From: Heterotrichella gracilis
Taxonomy: Eukaryota; Sar; Xanthophyceae; Tribonematales; Xanthonemataceae
Reading direction: 5' to 3'
Assembly: GCA_032358255.1 (NCBI GenBank)
Contig: JAULBX010027716.1
Location: 124,001-188,000, forward strand
DNA length: 64,000 nucleotides
The position numbers and the translations under genes are program-made. The notes under the pieces were generated by a model. It was not told where the DNA came from, did not search any database, and worked only from the letters and a program-made list of their open reading frames with translations. Positions 1 through 11,670 of this stretch are shown one piece after another; the first letter of the stretch is position 1, and each line of letters starts with the position of its first letter.

Positions 1-1085
1 GTAACAGGTTCACGAGCTCACCACTCTCACTGGCAGGGAACCTTGCTGTTGTAACTAATCTGTCTTTATTCTGTATGCCACTGCGCAGTACCATGGCACG
101 GCACTGAGCGCACATGACCTACCTACAAACACAGCACAAGCTTGAAAATGGAAAAAGAGTCAGCCATCAACAGGGCGGCTGCACCAGCTACGTCATACGT
201 ACGTTATACACTCACAACCTAGCGACAGAGTATTTATGACAAAGACTATCCTAAGAAGCATGTCCCAGACGCCACAGGGTGACTGATCACAACAACAGGA
301 TGAATAAACCTGGAAAAGCATAAATCAGCTTGTATCACAGCATGTTCGTATACTATGCAGGGCATTGTTTATCGCCCAACAGGCTCAATGGCGCCTTAAG
401 GGAAAACAAGTGCGTTACACTGCCCATACACACACTTGTATATTTTGGATAAAGTTTGCCAAATAGGAATGTACGATAACAAGCAGTTCCTCCTTGTTCC
501 GCCCAAAGCAGACGGCAGCCTGGGCCCACTCAAGCTCACACCACCCCAAATTAGGGTTTACGGTTCAACCATACTAGTACTACACTCCCCACTGCCCTGT
601 GCGGATTGCAGCAGCGGCTTCTGTGCGTGCGGCTGCTGGACCTCACCCAGCACCACCACCACCAGCGGCATGCCCTTGGGTGCGGCACTCGTGCAGTGGG
701 GCCGACACCCATGCAGTGGGGGGCAGACTTCTTTTTGGGATTGGGCTTCAGGGCGCCTGTGTCCGCCACATACATCCACTGCACAACAATGGCCAACGCC
801 ACGCCACGTCAGCATGGCAAATGACATGGAGCTGCAATAGTGCCAATGTAGCGTATTGGGGTTTAGGATTTGGGTTTCCCTGCATGTATACCTAGGTGTA
901 TGTATACCTAGGTGCATGCATACCTAGCTAGGGACGAAGTGTGGACACGTGAACCCTAATTTATAAACCCTAAACCCTAGATGTGCATATTCATGTGTTG
1001 ACAAGGAGGTATCGCCCAAAGCCAATGGTTTCCAGAAAGACTTACCTATAGATAACGGTTGATGACGCCACTCTTGCGAGGCCTC

Positions 1086-1543
1086 CTAGGCCTCCGAGGG
1101 CCAGACCTCATCGCGTGGCGATACTTGGCTGGTGACCTCCAACTCTGAATGCACGGTCCTGGCAGGTTTGATACGGGCGATGCAGTCTTGCCAGGCCTTT
1201 GTGATGCATCTGCATATGCATATGAGGAGCATACCGCAGAGGCCCAACGCCAGGAGTCCCGCTGGAATGCCTGCAAGCACACAGACAGCTTGGTTTTGGG
1301 TGGCCGTGCGCCGCATGGATTAATGCATCAATTCATGCATTAATGGGAAGTGCAAGTGCATGCGGATGCCAGGCTGTGGACCACACAGGAAGCACGATGT
1401 CTTGTCTTGTGGCGGGGTGTTGCATTGTCTCTGGCCGTACCTATAGCCACCTCAGCGACTATGTTGCAGGTCCTGGTGCAGTTGCTGATTGCATCTGAGC
1501 TGTCATCCCCTAGGAGCAGCATCGTGTTAAAACTGTCGCTCAT
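1086..1543 (-). CDS. Small single-pass membrane protein, paralog 1
   Basis: Unrecognised protein of 95 aa from two exons, 1543-1441 and 1270-1086, joined in phase 1 across a GTACGG donor and a TTGCAG acceptor. Residues 1-34 begin MSDSFNTMLLLGDDSS and are Ser/Asp/Asn-rich. Residues about 35-57 form one hydrophobic segment (GIPAGLLALGLCGMLLICIC). The tail is basic and then acidic (about 58-95) and contains HSELEVTSQVSPRDE. The same two-exon layout, splice phase and order (polar head, membrane helix, tail with EVEVxxxVSxRxE) occur in paralogs 2 and 3, which is the main evidence that this is a gene. The stop at 1086 may not be the true end, because a conserved block with an acceptor-like site lies further downstream. 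A TATA-like element (TTTATAAG on the minus strand near 1872-1880) lies about 330 bp upstream; paralog 2 lacks it. Confidence 0.5.
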
Positions 1544-1865
1544 GGCTGCACCACCTTCGAGCACCCTCAAAAGACGAAAGTACCTGCACGGGACACCAGC
1601 CAAGGCAAGAGAGCCGTGTTAGGGAGCCAGCAACGGCGCCAGGAGATGGCTCCTGGCCAGGGGTTTGCTGGAGGGTTAGGAGGGTTTTGCAGGAGGGTTT
1701 TGCAGGCAGACAGGAGCTTGCCAGGGGAGGTCTGCAGGCAGGGGTTGGCCAGGGGTTTGCAAGAGGGTTTACATCAGGGTTTGGCAGGAGCCGGCCAGGA
1801 GGGGTTTGTAGGAAGTGTCCACGGGGAGCTTGCAACCAGGTACAGGGCCCTGGGCAGTAATGAGT

Positions 1866-1884
1866 AATTACCCTTATAAAGGGG
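1866..1884 (-). promoter_or_regulatory. TATA-like element upstream of paralog 1
   Basis: The minus strand reads CCCCTTTATAAGGG, about 330 bp upstream of the ATG at 1543. The equivalent place in unit 2 (about 4770-4790) has lost the TATA core, so paralogs 1 and 2 may differ in expression. This is inference from motif and position only. Confidence 0.25.
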
Positions 1885-2837
1885 TGTGAGACGCAGCATG
1901 GTGCAGCTGCTGGTGAGGTAGGCAAACAGTGGCGGTGTTGCTAGTGTAAGGAGGGTAAGGACAGAAACTTACCTAGGCTGGGCAGGTTTGTTGCGCTGCA
2001 GGAAGCAACGCTGGCCCCTGGCGCAAACACCCACTGGGAAAGTCCTAGCTTGCAGTACTGGGTTAGGAGTGATGAACGCTGGTACTGGCCGGGAACCAAC
2101 CAGACCCAGATCTGCAGCAGCAGCAGCGCGATACTTTGCAGACTGGCGCCGCTTCCTGAAACGCTCACCTATGCTTCTGTGAGGTAAATAGCTAGGCCCC
2201 TCGGCCGAGGCGCAGTAGCGCACCTGTCCAACCTTCGCCTGTCTGTCCAACTAGCGGCTGTCGACCTCAAGAAGGCAATATGGACGTCGTAATGTGTCTA
2301 AATAGGGAAGACTATTGAGCGCAGCTTTGACCCAAAGTAGCTTTAGCCCAATAGTGGCCCCTACTCCCGAGCTCGACTCTAGTACTGGGCAGGTGCTGGA
2401 CAAGCACAATATTCGTCCAGCCAGGCAGGCTGCACACCGCCAGCTAGACAATATGCCTTTCCATGCTGCAGCTTGCAGCGCAAGCCTTCGAGTTTGTGTT
2501 CGAGGTACCCAGTGACAAGGCTCGGTCCTGTTGTGTTGGGCAACATATATAAAGTGTGCGCCGCGGCCGAGGGAAGCCTGGCGAAGCCCGGCGCGGAGCT
2601 ATTTATAATTGTATTTTGAAAAAAGAAATTATTACTAAAAAATGAAATTAGTTCCTTTATAAAATTACATAACGTTACATTGGCAATGCATGGCAACTAG
2701 TATTACACAGCTCAATTCTTTTGCAGTCCTTCCCACTGGGTTTGCAGGGGTCCTTGTAACTGTTTGTTGAAACATCAGCGGTGCTATAGCATAGCTATGG
2801 ATCACGAAGGCAAATTAACCCCGGAAGGTTGGTTGAT

Positions 2838-5650
2838 ATAACAGGTTCATGAGCCCACACTCATAGTCTCTAGGCTAGAAGGGCACCTTGCTGTTGTAAA
2901 TACTCTGTCTTTATTCTGTGCGCCAATGCAGAGTGGCACTGCACAGCGTTGAGCCCACATGACCTACCTAGGGGCTGCCTGCTGACACAACCTGGAACAT
3001 GAACTTCAATTTCCAGTTAATCACCAGGCAGTCCCCAGGTAGGTCATGTGGGATCAACGCTGTGCAGTGGGATGATGGGAAACAGCCATTCGCAGGGTGG
3101 CAGCCCTAGCTGCGTATACACTTGCAACTTGGTGGCAGAGTCACTTCATGACATAGAGTATCCACACAGTGGGTCCTCGACCCTACAGAATGGACTGAAC
3201 ACAACAACAGGATGAATAAAGTAGATAACCTTGGAATTGAAAAAGCGTAAATCAGCTTGTATCAATGCATGTACGAAACCGCACACAAACCACCTTGTAT
3301 CATTGCATGTTCATATAATGTACTGCCCTAGCTTTGTTTCCCTCTAGAGATAATAATTTTATCACCTCCCAGCTCTGTTTACCGCCCAAGAAGTGCAACG
3401 GCGCCTTGCCACAGTGCACCCCATGAAAAAGTACAGGCAAATTAAGTGCTTACAATCGCCAAATTGTACGCACAACAAATATTTTGGACAAGAATAATAA
3501 CAGTACGGCTGCCTGGGCCCACTCATGCTGGCACTTGTGTAATCCCACATGAGGGCTTCGGGTCTACTCTCCTCACTACCAGACTGCTCAACCCTTTGCG
3601 ATTTTCAGGGGCGGTTTCTCTGGGTGCCACTGGACCTCGCCGAGCATCAGCACCAGCAGCGGCGCAGCAGCGGCATGGAGTGGGGGCAGCACCCATCCAG
3701 TGGGGGACAGGCTCCTTCTGAGCTTCAGGCCGCCGGTGGTGTCCACCACATAACTTGCTGCACAACAATCGCCACCGGCGTGTCTCGCAAACACGCAAGG
3801 AGATGGCAGTGGTGCCAGCAGGTGCCAGTTTTAGGGTTTAGGGTTTGAATTTCCCTGTGGAAGCAAACCTCTAGACATTCTGTGTGTGAATGTTCCTACA
3901 CAAAAGTGGGAATTGCCAAATGAGAAGCGTTCCCACTTGCCTGTGTAGCGCCGCTTAAGTTAATGGCGGCCATTTCTGCCAGCCATCAAATTTGGCTCTA
4001 TAGCTAGACCTCATCTACCTCATTGCGTTGCGATACTGAAGTGCTGACCTCCACTTCTGCGTGCACACTCCTGCCAGTTTTGTGGCAACCCAGGCAAGTC
4101 AAGCATGCTTGCACGGCCGTTACGACGCAGAAAAGGATAAAAGCGATGATGGTTATCGCTAGCATTAACGCCAGGATTCCCACTGGAACAAGAATTGGAA
4201 GGCCTGCAAGTGGAGAAACAGCTTGGTTTGGGCATCGGTACATCTCCCTGCGCCGCATAAAACAACTGCAGGTGTGCGTAAATATTGCCAGGCAAAGGAC
4301 AACAATAGGAAGGAAGGACGCTAGCCCTGTTCTGCCTTGGTTTAGCCTTGTGGCAGGTGCAAGCAGTGTCTCTGGCCGTACCTACAACCACCTTGGCGAG
4401 TATATCGCAGGCCCCGGTGCAGGTGCTGTTTGAATTGCTGGGGCTGCTTTCATCCCCCGAGAGCAGCAGATAAGCACTCATGGCTGCAGCACCTGCGCGG
4501 ACCTTCAAAAAAGAAAAAAGCACCTACACAGGCCAAACAAGGCATTGTCAAAGAGCCATGCTAGGGAACCTGCTATATCATCAATGGAGCTAGGGGATGT
4601 GCAGGGTTTTGCAGGCAGACAGGAGCTGGCCGGCTGGGGTTTTCAGGGAGGGTTTGCAGGCAGACATGGGCTGGGCTGGGTTTGGAAGATGCCCTTAGGG
4701 TTCTTAGGGTTTGCAAGAGGGTTTTGCCAGCTGCTGACCACCAGGAGCTGACCAGGTACAGGGCCAGTAACGGGTAAAGGTGCAAGCTAATTGTCCATGG
4801 TGCATCTGGTGGTGAGGCGGGCCCGGGCCTGGGCATATGCATACTCATATGCATGCTGCAGCCTGTGGTGAGGTGGGCAACATGTGGCCGTGCTGTATGC
4901 TCGGACAGAAAGGGCAAGGATGGAAAGCAAGCCTACAGTTTGGCAGGTGTGTCGCACAGTCAGCAACGAGCACAGGAAGCAACGCTGACCCCAGCTGGCG
5001 CAAACCCATGGTGACAACACTGCGGGACTGGTTCTAGCATGTGGCACTACAGCACCCACTGGCCAGTGGGTCAGGGGGTAGGGATGGGGTTTGAGCGCTG
5101 GTATTGCAGAAACCAACCACGCGTGGGTCGACAGCAGCAGCACTGCAATACCTTGCAGACGGTTGCTGCTTCCTGCGACTCTCGCCTATGCGCGCAAGCG
5201 CGAGCTAAATAGCTAGGGTGCATGCACAGGCCTAGGCCTAGGGTCCCAATAGGGCTAGCGTACCTCTCCAACCTTCGCCTGTCAGTCCAGCCGTCGACCT
5301 CAAGCACGGCGGCGTACTGTGGCTACGTATGGAAGACTGTTGAGCGCAGCATTCACCCAAAGTAGGTTTAGCAATGCCCAATAGTGGCCATACTCCCGAC
5401 TCCAGTACTGGGCAGGTGCTGGGCCACAGCACAATATTCGTCCAGCCAGGCAGGCTGCACACCGCCAGCTAGACATTATGCCTTTCCACGCTGCAGCTTG
5501 GAGCGCAAGCCTTCGAGTTTGTGTTCGAAGTACACAGTGACAAGGCTCGGTCCTGTTGGGCAACGCAGATCTGCGCGTTTAGGGTTTAGGGTTTGGGGAA
5601 GCCTGGCGAATTGGCAATGTATTTTGGAGAAAAAAACTGTATAACTTGAT
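2838..5650. repeat. Segmental duplication unit 2
   Basis: Second copy of the segment, with the same order of blocks as unit 1: the 'aacaggttca' opening, the conserved TTGTGCAG/YVVDT block (about 3560-3770, minus), paralog 2, the G-rich GGGTTTGCAGG tract (4600-4735), the block with 'gaagcaacgctg' (about 4977, against about 2003 in unit 1), and the MSSWRCAACLAGRILC frame (5300-5485, minus). Single-base differences and small indels are frequent, so the duplication is not recent. Near 5580 a short TTTAGGG run sits where unit 1 has 'catatataaagtg'. Confidence 0.7.
4004..4481 (-). CDS. Small single-pass membrane protein, paralog 2
   Basis: Unrecognised protein of 99 aa, exons 4481-4382 and 4203-4004 joined in phase 1, homologous to the genes at 1086-1543 and 6681-7104. 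The N-terminus begins MSAYLLLSGDESSPSNSNST and is followed by CTGACDILAKVVV. The membrane segment (about residues 36-62) is LPILVPVGILALMLAITIIA plus FILFCVV. The tail has four Cys/His residues (CLTCLGCH) and ends with HAEVEVSTSVSQRNE. The acidic-Ser head, single helix and short polar tail suggest a type I or tail-anchored-like topology, but orientation and location are not shown. This is the clearest of the three copies. Confidence 0.55.
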
Positions 5651-6240
5651 ACAGTGTGACAAACCCTTTTTCCAATTGCCAGTTTCTGACTGCAGTCTTT
5701 TATTCTGTCATGTTTCGAAAGTTCTCATTCCTGACTACAGCCTTCTTCCTGTTATGTTGCAAGATGTGTGTACCGCTCACCGCGACAGCGATTAACGTTC
5801 ATGACTAACTGTCTGCAACCACGAAATTTCCTGACGAAAACCGCCAGCCACAGCGCTCTACCAGGAGTTGCAACAGTGTCGTTCATTGGCCCTGGCTATC
5901 CTAACAAATGTCCAATGACGCCAGTGGGCAACTGAGTTGAAGGAAAAACTGAGGGTGACTTGGAGCAAAATTTAAAACAAATAGGTTATTACTATTGCCT
6001 GTATGCAACTAAAAAGAGGGGAACGAGCAACTGAGTTTGAAACAATGATTTAAGGAGCACGACCGCAAGCCAAAAGGCTCACATTAGCGCTACTACATGG
6101 ACGAAGAACAGAATACACCCATGCGAATGCCATTGGACTGACAGGGCCATATCATAGGGAAAGGAACAAAGAGGTACAAGATAGGTTCTCAACTAGGGCA
6201 CAACAAAATCACTTTGCCAACATACACACTGTCAATCAGC
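5651..6240. other. Spacer without a recognised gene
   Basis: AT-richer than its surroundings. No open frame with exon-like borders, no telomere-motif run and no duplicate elsewhere in the window was seen. Confidence 0.5.
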
Positions 6241-7450
6241 TCCCCCCGCCTTTCCACAGGCAGGATAACAGCTCCCCCCCTTGGGCCCACCTAGCCCTTA
6301 CACTTCCTCCCTGACAGAACCCTTTGGGGTTTCCGCCTGCTCCCGCTCTGGGTGCGCCACTGCCACCTGGATCTCGTCCGGCATCACCACCACCAGCGGC
6401 ACGGAGTCAACCATCCAGGGGGGGTGATGCCCCTCCCCCGGCTTCAGGGTGCCCCCAGTGTCCGCCACATACATCACTGCACAACACACGCCGATGCCAT
6501 GGCGCGTCAGTGGGGAAGGCAAATGAAACTGCTGTGGCAGTAAGTATGGAATGGAGTGTTCATATCATCTCCGGTGATTATTCTGCCGGTAGTGATGCAT
6601 TTGCATCATTGGGCTTGCCAACGCCACCACCCGACTAAGGCGATCCTCATAATGGCATGGCGATGCATGACGCATAATTACTAATCTGCGAAGTAACGCA
6701 GCAGCACTTTAATCCTAGATGCCAAGGTACAATGCTGACCTCTAGCATGCCGTGGGAGGGTGGCGGCTGGCCCTTGTGCTGCATCGGCTCTGTTGGGGAG
6801 TAGGCCGCACCAGGTTACCAACTTCCGTGCTACGCCAAACATGATCAGCATGTAGCAGAAGAGTAGCATCGCAATCCCCAGCAGCACCCCTGCCATCAAA
6901 GAGGATGGACATGTGTCAGCGGGTATGGGAGGGTTTGCCAGACAGACGAGCTGCAGGCAGCGTCATGCACCGTGCATCGCCAGGTGTGACACTGTGTGCG
7001 GGCGTACATATCATGATGATGGAGGGTGAGCTGATGTGTGGGGCTGGGCTGGCACTGCTTGAGCCGGGTGGAGGCGCCTCAACAGCTGGCGTCAAGGTAC
7101 TCATCACCGCCCTGCGTGGACATGAAAACTGCATAGTCAGAGAGACGCCTGGCTGTGTATGTGAGCACTGTTGTATTGAGACTGACAGGGTATTAGCTCA
7201 AGTTTGCGTGCAGCTGGTGGCGAGCAGGGCAACAGGTGGTGGTGGTACACACCCTAAGGCTAGATGGGCAGCTAGAGAAACCCAGTACACAAGCAGACAA
7301 GGCAAAATGTGCGGGTCCCATGCTGTTTTGCAGGATGCCCACCCAACGCTGTGCTGCAAGAATACCCCACAGAATCCAGTCCTCAATGGCAACAGCCTGG
7401 AAGCATGCAGGCAGGCAAACCGTGCCAGGTCTGCGTTGGTGGGACACGTA
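6240..7450. repeat. Segmental duplication unit 3 (shorter, most diverged)
   Basis: Third copy of the core. It has the shared 'gggcccac' start near 6283, the TTGTGCAG/MYVADTGG block (6300-6495, minus; open to a stop at 6298 with VPLVVVMPDEIQVAVAHPER), and paralog 3. The outer blocks seen in units 1 and 2 are mostly gone or beyond recognition; a trace of the 'gagcagggcaacaggtgg' block remains near 7222. Confidence 0.55.
6681..7104 (-). CDS. Small single-pass membrane protein, paralog 3
   Basis: Unrecognised protein of 101 aa, exons 7104-7008 and 6889-6681, phase 1 junction as in the two paralogs. The head (1-32) is Pro/Ser/Ala-rich (MSTLTPAVEAPPPGSSSASP). The membrane segment (about 33-55) is VLLGIAMLLFCYMLIMFGVA. 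The tail is basic (RKLVTWCGLLPNRADAAQ) and lacks the HxEVEV motif of the other two. Divergence is greatest in the head and tail, while exon structure and helix position are kept. A GT donor-like site within the tail (GTAACC after RKL) could lead to a further exon, so the C-terminus is uncertain. Confidence 0.45.
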
Positions 7451-8570
7451 TCACCTAGGGCCTGTGGGGAGTACTTGCCTGGTCCATCCAGCGCCTCGCG
7501 CCTCAAGCAAACAAGTTGAACAACATGTGGACCCAAAGGGTGACGAGAACTCGGTTCAGGAACGACTTTGGAGCACAGGTCTCAACAGAAAGGGGTTGCC
7601 CGCAGCTTGCTAGCCGTGCCCATGCCGGCACATGGCCAGAGATCAAGCAACCTTCAGCCGACCATGCATATCAAACTTAAACCTATCCCACCGATGGCAC
7701 CTTGCACAACAAGCCCAGCTTCTGAGTTTCTGGTTGGGTAGTACTCAGTCTTGTCTCTAACATGCATGCGGGGCCCGGGGCCGCCCGGGACCAGACCTGG
7801 GAGCGCGCGGAGCTGTTATCCCGTGCACCAGTTTGATTTATTTCTGGTGCAGCTGGGGCGAAGTCAGAAAGGAGTGCCTGACACAGCAATAAGAGCTGCT
7901 GTGCGCAAACGCAATCGCAGTGGCTGCCTATCTGCACGACTGAGCCTATCGATACCCTCTCCCCTAGAGTGCTTAAGAGGTACAGCACCTGCATTACCAC
8001 ACACCTCGGCGGCTTTGCATGCATTGCTGACGCAGGCCGCGAGCTGAGGGTCAAGCTTCAAACTTGAATTGCATTTCAAACAGCACCACGCTGTTGTACC
8101 TGTGTTGTATATCACACGCGGTAATAGAATCTACTGATACCCTGCGATATCACAACTGACGCATTGCTGTCAAAGCAGGTCCAACCATGTCGACTTTGGA
8201 ACCGCTGCTGGATAGCAAGGTAGGCCAACCCGAAGCGTTGAGGGCGGCCAGGAGATCTGAGCGCAAGAAATCAACGCAGTCCCTGCCGTTGTCGCAGCAA
8301 GGTGTGTTATTTTATTTGTCGTGCTGGAGCTGGCAAGCTGGCACTTCCGGACCCACCTCTCCAACCTTGATCCATTGGGACCCGTTTGAATGTCGTATGC
8401 ACGCCCTAGTACTATTGCGCAGAGCGCCCGCGTGCGAAGACCACGCGCACCATATGCGACCAGCGGGTTGCCGTTGCCAGCTCTGGGCATCCCGTTATGG
8501 GCGCCGCACGTGCTAGTAGTCCACCCTGTTTTTGGGCAATGCGGCATGCTTGTGGGCAGATGAACACGTG
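7451..8570. other. Spacer upstream of the transporter
   Basis: No gene recognised. Several open frames of 80-125 codons occur on both strands, but none shows domain features or a matching splice partner. The last few hundred bases should hold the promoter of the transporter starting at 8571; no TATA box was seen. Confidence 0.4.
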
Positions 8571-11500
8571 ATGCAACCGCCAGCTACAGTGAAGTCAATA
8601 GTTGTCATCAGAGTCACGTTTCCAAGCCCACGCCGATCACAATCCCCCCCATCGTGCTGCGCAGACGGAGGCAGCCCGCCATGGCTGCACCTGCTGATGA
8701 TGGTCCTCATGGTGGTCACGCAAATAGCGTGGGGGCTCTTCCCCGTGTGCTGCCGCTACCTGCAGGTAAGGACCCACTCATACGGCCTCGTTAAAGGCTT
8801 GATCGGGGGGGTGGTGTGCTTGGGCAGCCTGATATGGGGTGGGGGTGGGTGGGGGTGGCAAGCATGGTGTGCTGGGGGGGGTCTGTGACAGCTGTCGAAA
8901 ACTCAACTTCTATAAACTCAACTGCACCCAATTATGCTGCAGTCTTCTGCTACTAAATTTTCTGCATTCCTGAAGGGGGGTGTGCGCTTTCCCCACGCGC
9001 CCCACCTGTGTTAGACGGCACTAACCATCAAATAATGTAGGTTTTTCGTCGAAAGTAAGTGTGGTTGTGCAGGCCTTCAGAGCGCACCCGATACCCGCCC
9101 TAAGCCCTAAACCCTAAAGCCCTAAGAAAATATGGTTTGTGCAGGCCTTGAGCGCCCACCAGATACCCTCCCTACACCCTAAACCCTAAAGCCCTAAACC
9201 TGTATGGTTTGCGCAGGCCTTCAGCGCCACCCGATACCCACCCTAAACCCTAAAACCCTTAACCTATATGGTTGCGCAGGCCTTCAGCGCGCACCCGATC
9301 CCCACTGTGCGCCTCAACTTCCTGGTCAACGCGCTGGCTGCCCCCGCCCTCTTCCTCAGTTACACCCTGCCCAAGTTCCTGTGGTGCTTTGGCAAGCGCG
9401 TGATCCGATCAGTGAGCAGCATGAGCATGGCGTCCTTCTTCGATGACGACCCCAAGCCGTGCCTGACGATGCACCAGTTTGTGTACGTGGGCTCAGCGCA
9501 ACAACCCTGTATGCACGCACCCGCACAACAACCCTCACCATGGCGCGGATTCCATTCACACTGTGTGCACGCTGGCGGCAGCCGCTAGGTCAGCCCTGGC
9601 CATTGGCTGTAACAGTTGCCGGTGCCACTGTCTCAGCTGTGTGGGCGCCTGTTTTGTGCACAGATATCTGTGCGCCATGAGCGCCTGTTTAGGGATGAGG
9701 GTTCAGGGTCATCGGCCCCGCATATAATCCCCGTGCACCACGTGTTGTTGCCGGTGCCAACGTCCTAGTGTGCGCGCAGGTACCTGAGTACCATAAGCGC
9801 CTGTGCTGGCCGACATTAAACCCTACACCCTAAGCAGTTGGCTCCCTTGTTGCCGGTGCCAACGCCTCATGTGTGTGCCTGCGCAGGTACCTGAGCGCCA
9901 TGAGCGCCTGCCTGCTAGTGCTTGCCATCACCAACTTGCTGGCTGTGCGCCTCACACTGGCCTACTGGGTGCAGCTGGTGTTCCTGCTCACGCCGCTGTT
10001 TGTGGCGGTCATGACGTACTTCTTCCTCAGGTGAGGCGCAGCTCCACTGAATGGGATTCGTGGTGGCGGTGGCATCAGGCAGCACCTGTGGCACCTGTGA
10101 AGCATCGATCTTGACAATGGGCACTTAGTATATATGTGCAGCTGGTATTCACGCATGTTGCTCTTTTTGGCGGCCATAATGTACTTCTTCCTATGATGAT
10201 ATACCGTGCATGAATGTTATTATTTTATAACAAATCTTGTGAATCTTACCAATATCATTCTGTCACGTGACATGAGGCATACCAGGCATGCCACCCTGGC
10301 TTTGAAGCTGGAGTGCAAAGCACTTAACTTTGCACGTAAAAACATCCTGTAAAATACCTGCACTACCACACCCACCTTTCACATTGCTTGACCCCCCCGC
10401 GCCCCTCCTCCCAGGGCGCCCCTGCCCTACAAGTTCCGCCCTACCGTGATCGTGACCACCATCGGAGCCACCCTCATCATCGTGGGGGCTAGCCAGTCCT
10501 CCACCGACAAGTACAAGCCCAGCATGCACGACGTGTGGGGCCTGGCCTTTGCGCTTGTGTCCACCATGTGCATCGCGGTGTTCACGGTGCTCACGCAGAA
10601 GACATCAAACACAATCAACGAGAGCCAGGTAGGCGGCGGGATCAGTGAGCTATTTTTGGTTTATATATTTTGCTTATTTTACAAGGATTTTGAGGTAGGC
10701 AGGAGGGAACTAACCCAGGCCCATTAGTCTGCGCTGACAGCGGCTAATGCATGGGTGTTTCATTTCCGGTGTACTTGCTTGGTAGTATTTCTGGTGTATT
10801 AATATGGTCAGATTTTCTCCCTTCTGCAGGTCCTGTGGGCCATGTACATCACCCAGGTGGCCTTTGATTTGAACGTCTTTTTATTATGGAAAATATTAAT
10901 ATTTTAATATCAGTATGTTGATATTTTCTCCCTGCTGCAGGTCCTGTGGGCCATGTACATCACCCAGCTGGGCGCCTCCGCCGCCATCTCCATCCCCCTG
11001 GAGGGCACAGACTTCTCCGAGCTGCTCAACATGGACAGGACAGAGTGGTCATACCTGCTGTTTGCATCCATCGGCGTGTACTGGGGGGCAAACTTTGCGC
11101 AGCAGGCCGCCATCCGGTTCTGCGGGGCGGCCATGTTTGCAGGTGAGGGAGGGTGGTTAGGTACATGCATTCCAGCAAGTTGAGGGTTTAGGGTTTACAG
11201 CTACCCTTTCCACACCTGTATCTAGTTTGCAATTTCCCCCAGCAGTTGCAGAAGTTATGTACATGCATGCCAGCGGGGCCATCGAATATTAAGGAGCCCA
11301 TCGCTCCTCTGAGCGACCATTGGTGGTTACATTCCTCGTGAATATGAAGTGCATCCATCCAGTAGGTTATAGTGTTGGTACTTGTAGCAAGCGACAAAAC
11401 CTGCATCAGCAGTACTGCATATTCTGACGAGTGCCATGTTGCTGCGCAGCATTCCTTGCTGTGCGGCCGCTGTCCGCCATCATCGGCTCGCACTTCCTGC

Positions 11501-11670
11501 TGGGCGAGAGCATCGAAAACCCCATTGAGGGCGCCGGCATCGTGGTGGTGGTGTGCTGCGTATCCTGGTACCTGTGGGTGCAGTGGAGGATGTCCAGCAA
11601 GCAGCACGCGCAGCGCTCCGCCTTCCCATCGGTGGAGTCGCACCAGGACGAGGCTGCGATGCTGGCCTGA
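8571..11670 (+). CDS. Drug/metabolite transporter superfamily carrier (EamA/TPT-like)
   Basis: Predicted multi-pass carrier, 392 aa, six exons: 8571-8765, 9280-9482, 9887-10030, 10415-10628, 10941-11142, 11450-11670. All junctions are GT-AG and in frame. About ten hydrophobic segments are visible, from LHLLMMVLMVVTQIAWGLFP (about 43-62) to IVVVVCCVSWYLWVQW near the C-terminus. The C-terminal half ends with the DMT-type helix pair containing VRPLSAIIGSHFLLGE followed by a short basic/acidic tail. A hydrophilic loop holding FFDDDPKPCLTMHQ lies at about 115-130. Family members move nucleotide sugars, triose phosphates, purines or amino acids; the substrate cannot be read from this sequence. An upstream in-frame GTG at 8532 exists, but ATG 8571 is the first ATG. 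Introns 1, 2 and 4 and the 3' flank carry repeated copies of exon edges. Confidence 0.8.
9062..9290 (+). repeat. Echoes of the exon 2 acceptor of the transporter
   Basis: Four tandem units of about 65-70 bp, starting near 9066, 9130, 9204 and 9268. Each contains 'gcaggcctt' plus 'agcgc..cacc.gatacc' and, in the first three, a CCCTAAACCCTAAA-like tail. Only the last unit runs into the coding exon (from 9280). The first three therefore look like copied 3' splice sites plus the first 20-25 bases of the exon. Confidence 0.85.
9605..9915 (+). repeat. Echoes of the exon 3 acceptor of the transporter
   Basis: Three units sharing 'gttgccggtgcca', then 'gcgcaggtacctgag.gcca' or 'cacagatatctgtgcgcca', then 'tgagcgcctg': about 9608-9690, 9748-9805 and 9848-9915. 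The third is the real acceptor, with the exon starting at 9887. A CCCTAAA-type fragment (accctacaccctaag) lies between the second and third. Confidence 0.8.
10826..10970 (+). repeat. Echo of the exon 5 acceptor of the transporter
   Basis: About 36 bp from 'cttctgcaggtcctgtgg' to 'catcaccca' occurs at 10825-10858 and again at 10934-10967, 109 bp apart. Coding continues only from the second copy (exon start 10941). The spacer is AT-rich and lacks the telomere motif. Confidence 0.9.

Larger units (their letters stand above)
1..2837. repeat. Segmental duplication unit 1
   Basis: First of three diverged copies of a segment of about 2.8 kb. It opens with an 'aacaggttca' block that recurs at 2838 and ends with an A-rich stretch after 'gaagcctggcga' (about 2574), which recurs at about 5597. 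It contains paralog 1 of the small membrane protein and, downstream of it on the minus strand, a conserved block (about 560-800) with a TTGTGCAG acceptor-like site and an open stretch reading MYVADTG. A G-rich tract of GGGTTTGCAGG-like repeats lies at 1655-1810. A second shared block, about 2250-2520, carries a minus-strand open frame beginning MSSWRCAACLAGRILC that also occurs in unit 2; its function is unknown. The left end may continue outside the window. Confidence 0.7.

Noticed and set aside
1-7450. Transposon origin of the triplicated segment
   Set aside because: No terminal inverted repeats, target-site duplications, or transposase or reverse-transcriptase motifs were seen; a segmental duplication explains it.
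9100-9260. CCCTAAACCCTAAA runs taken as a telomere or chromosome end
   Set aside because: The runs are short, degenerate, in both orientations, spread over the whole window and embedded in introns of intact genes.
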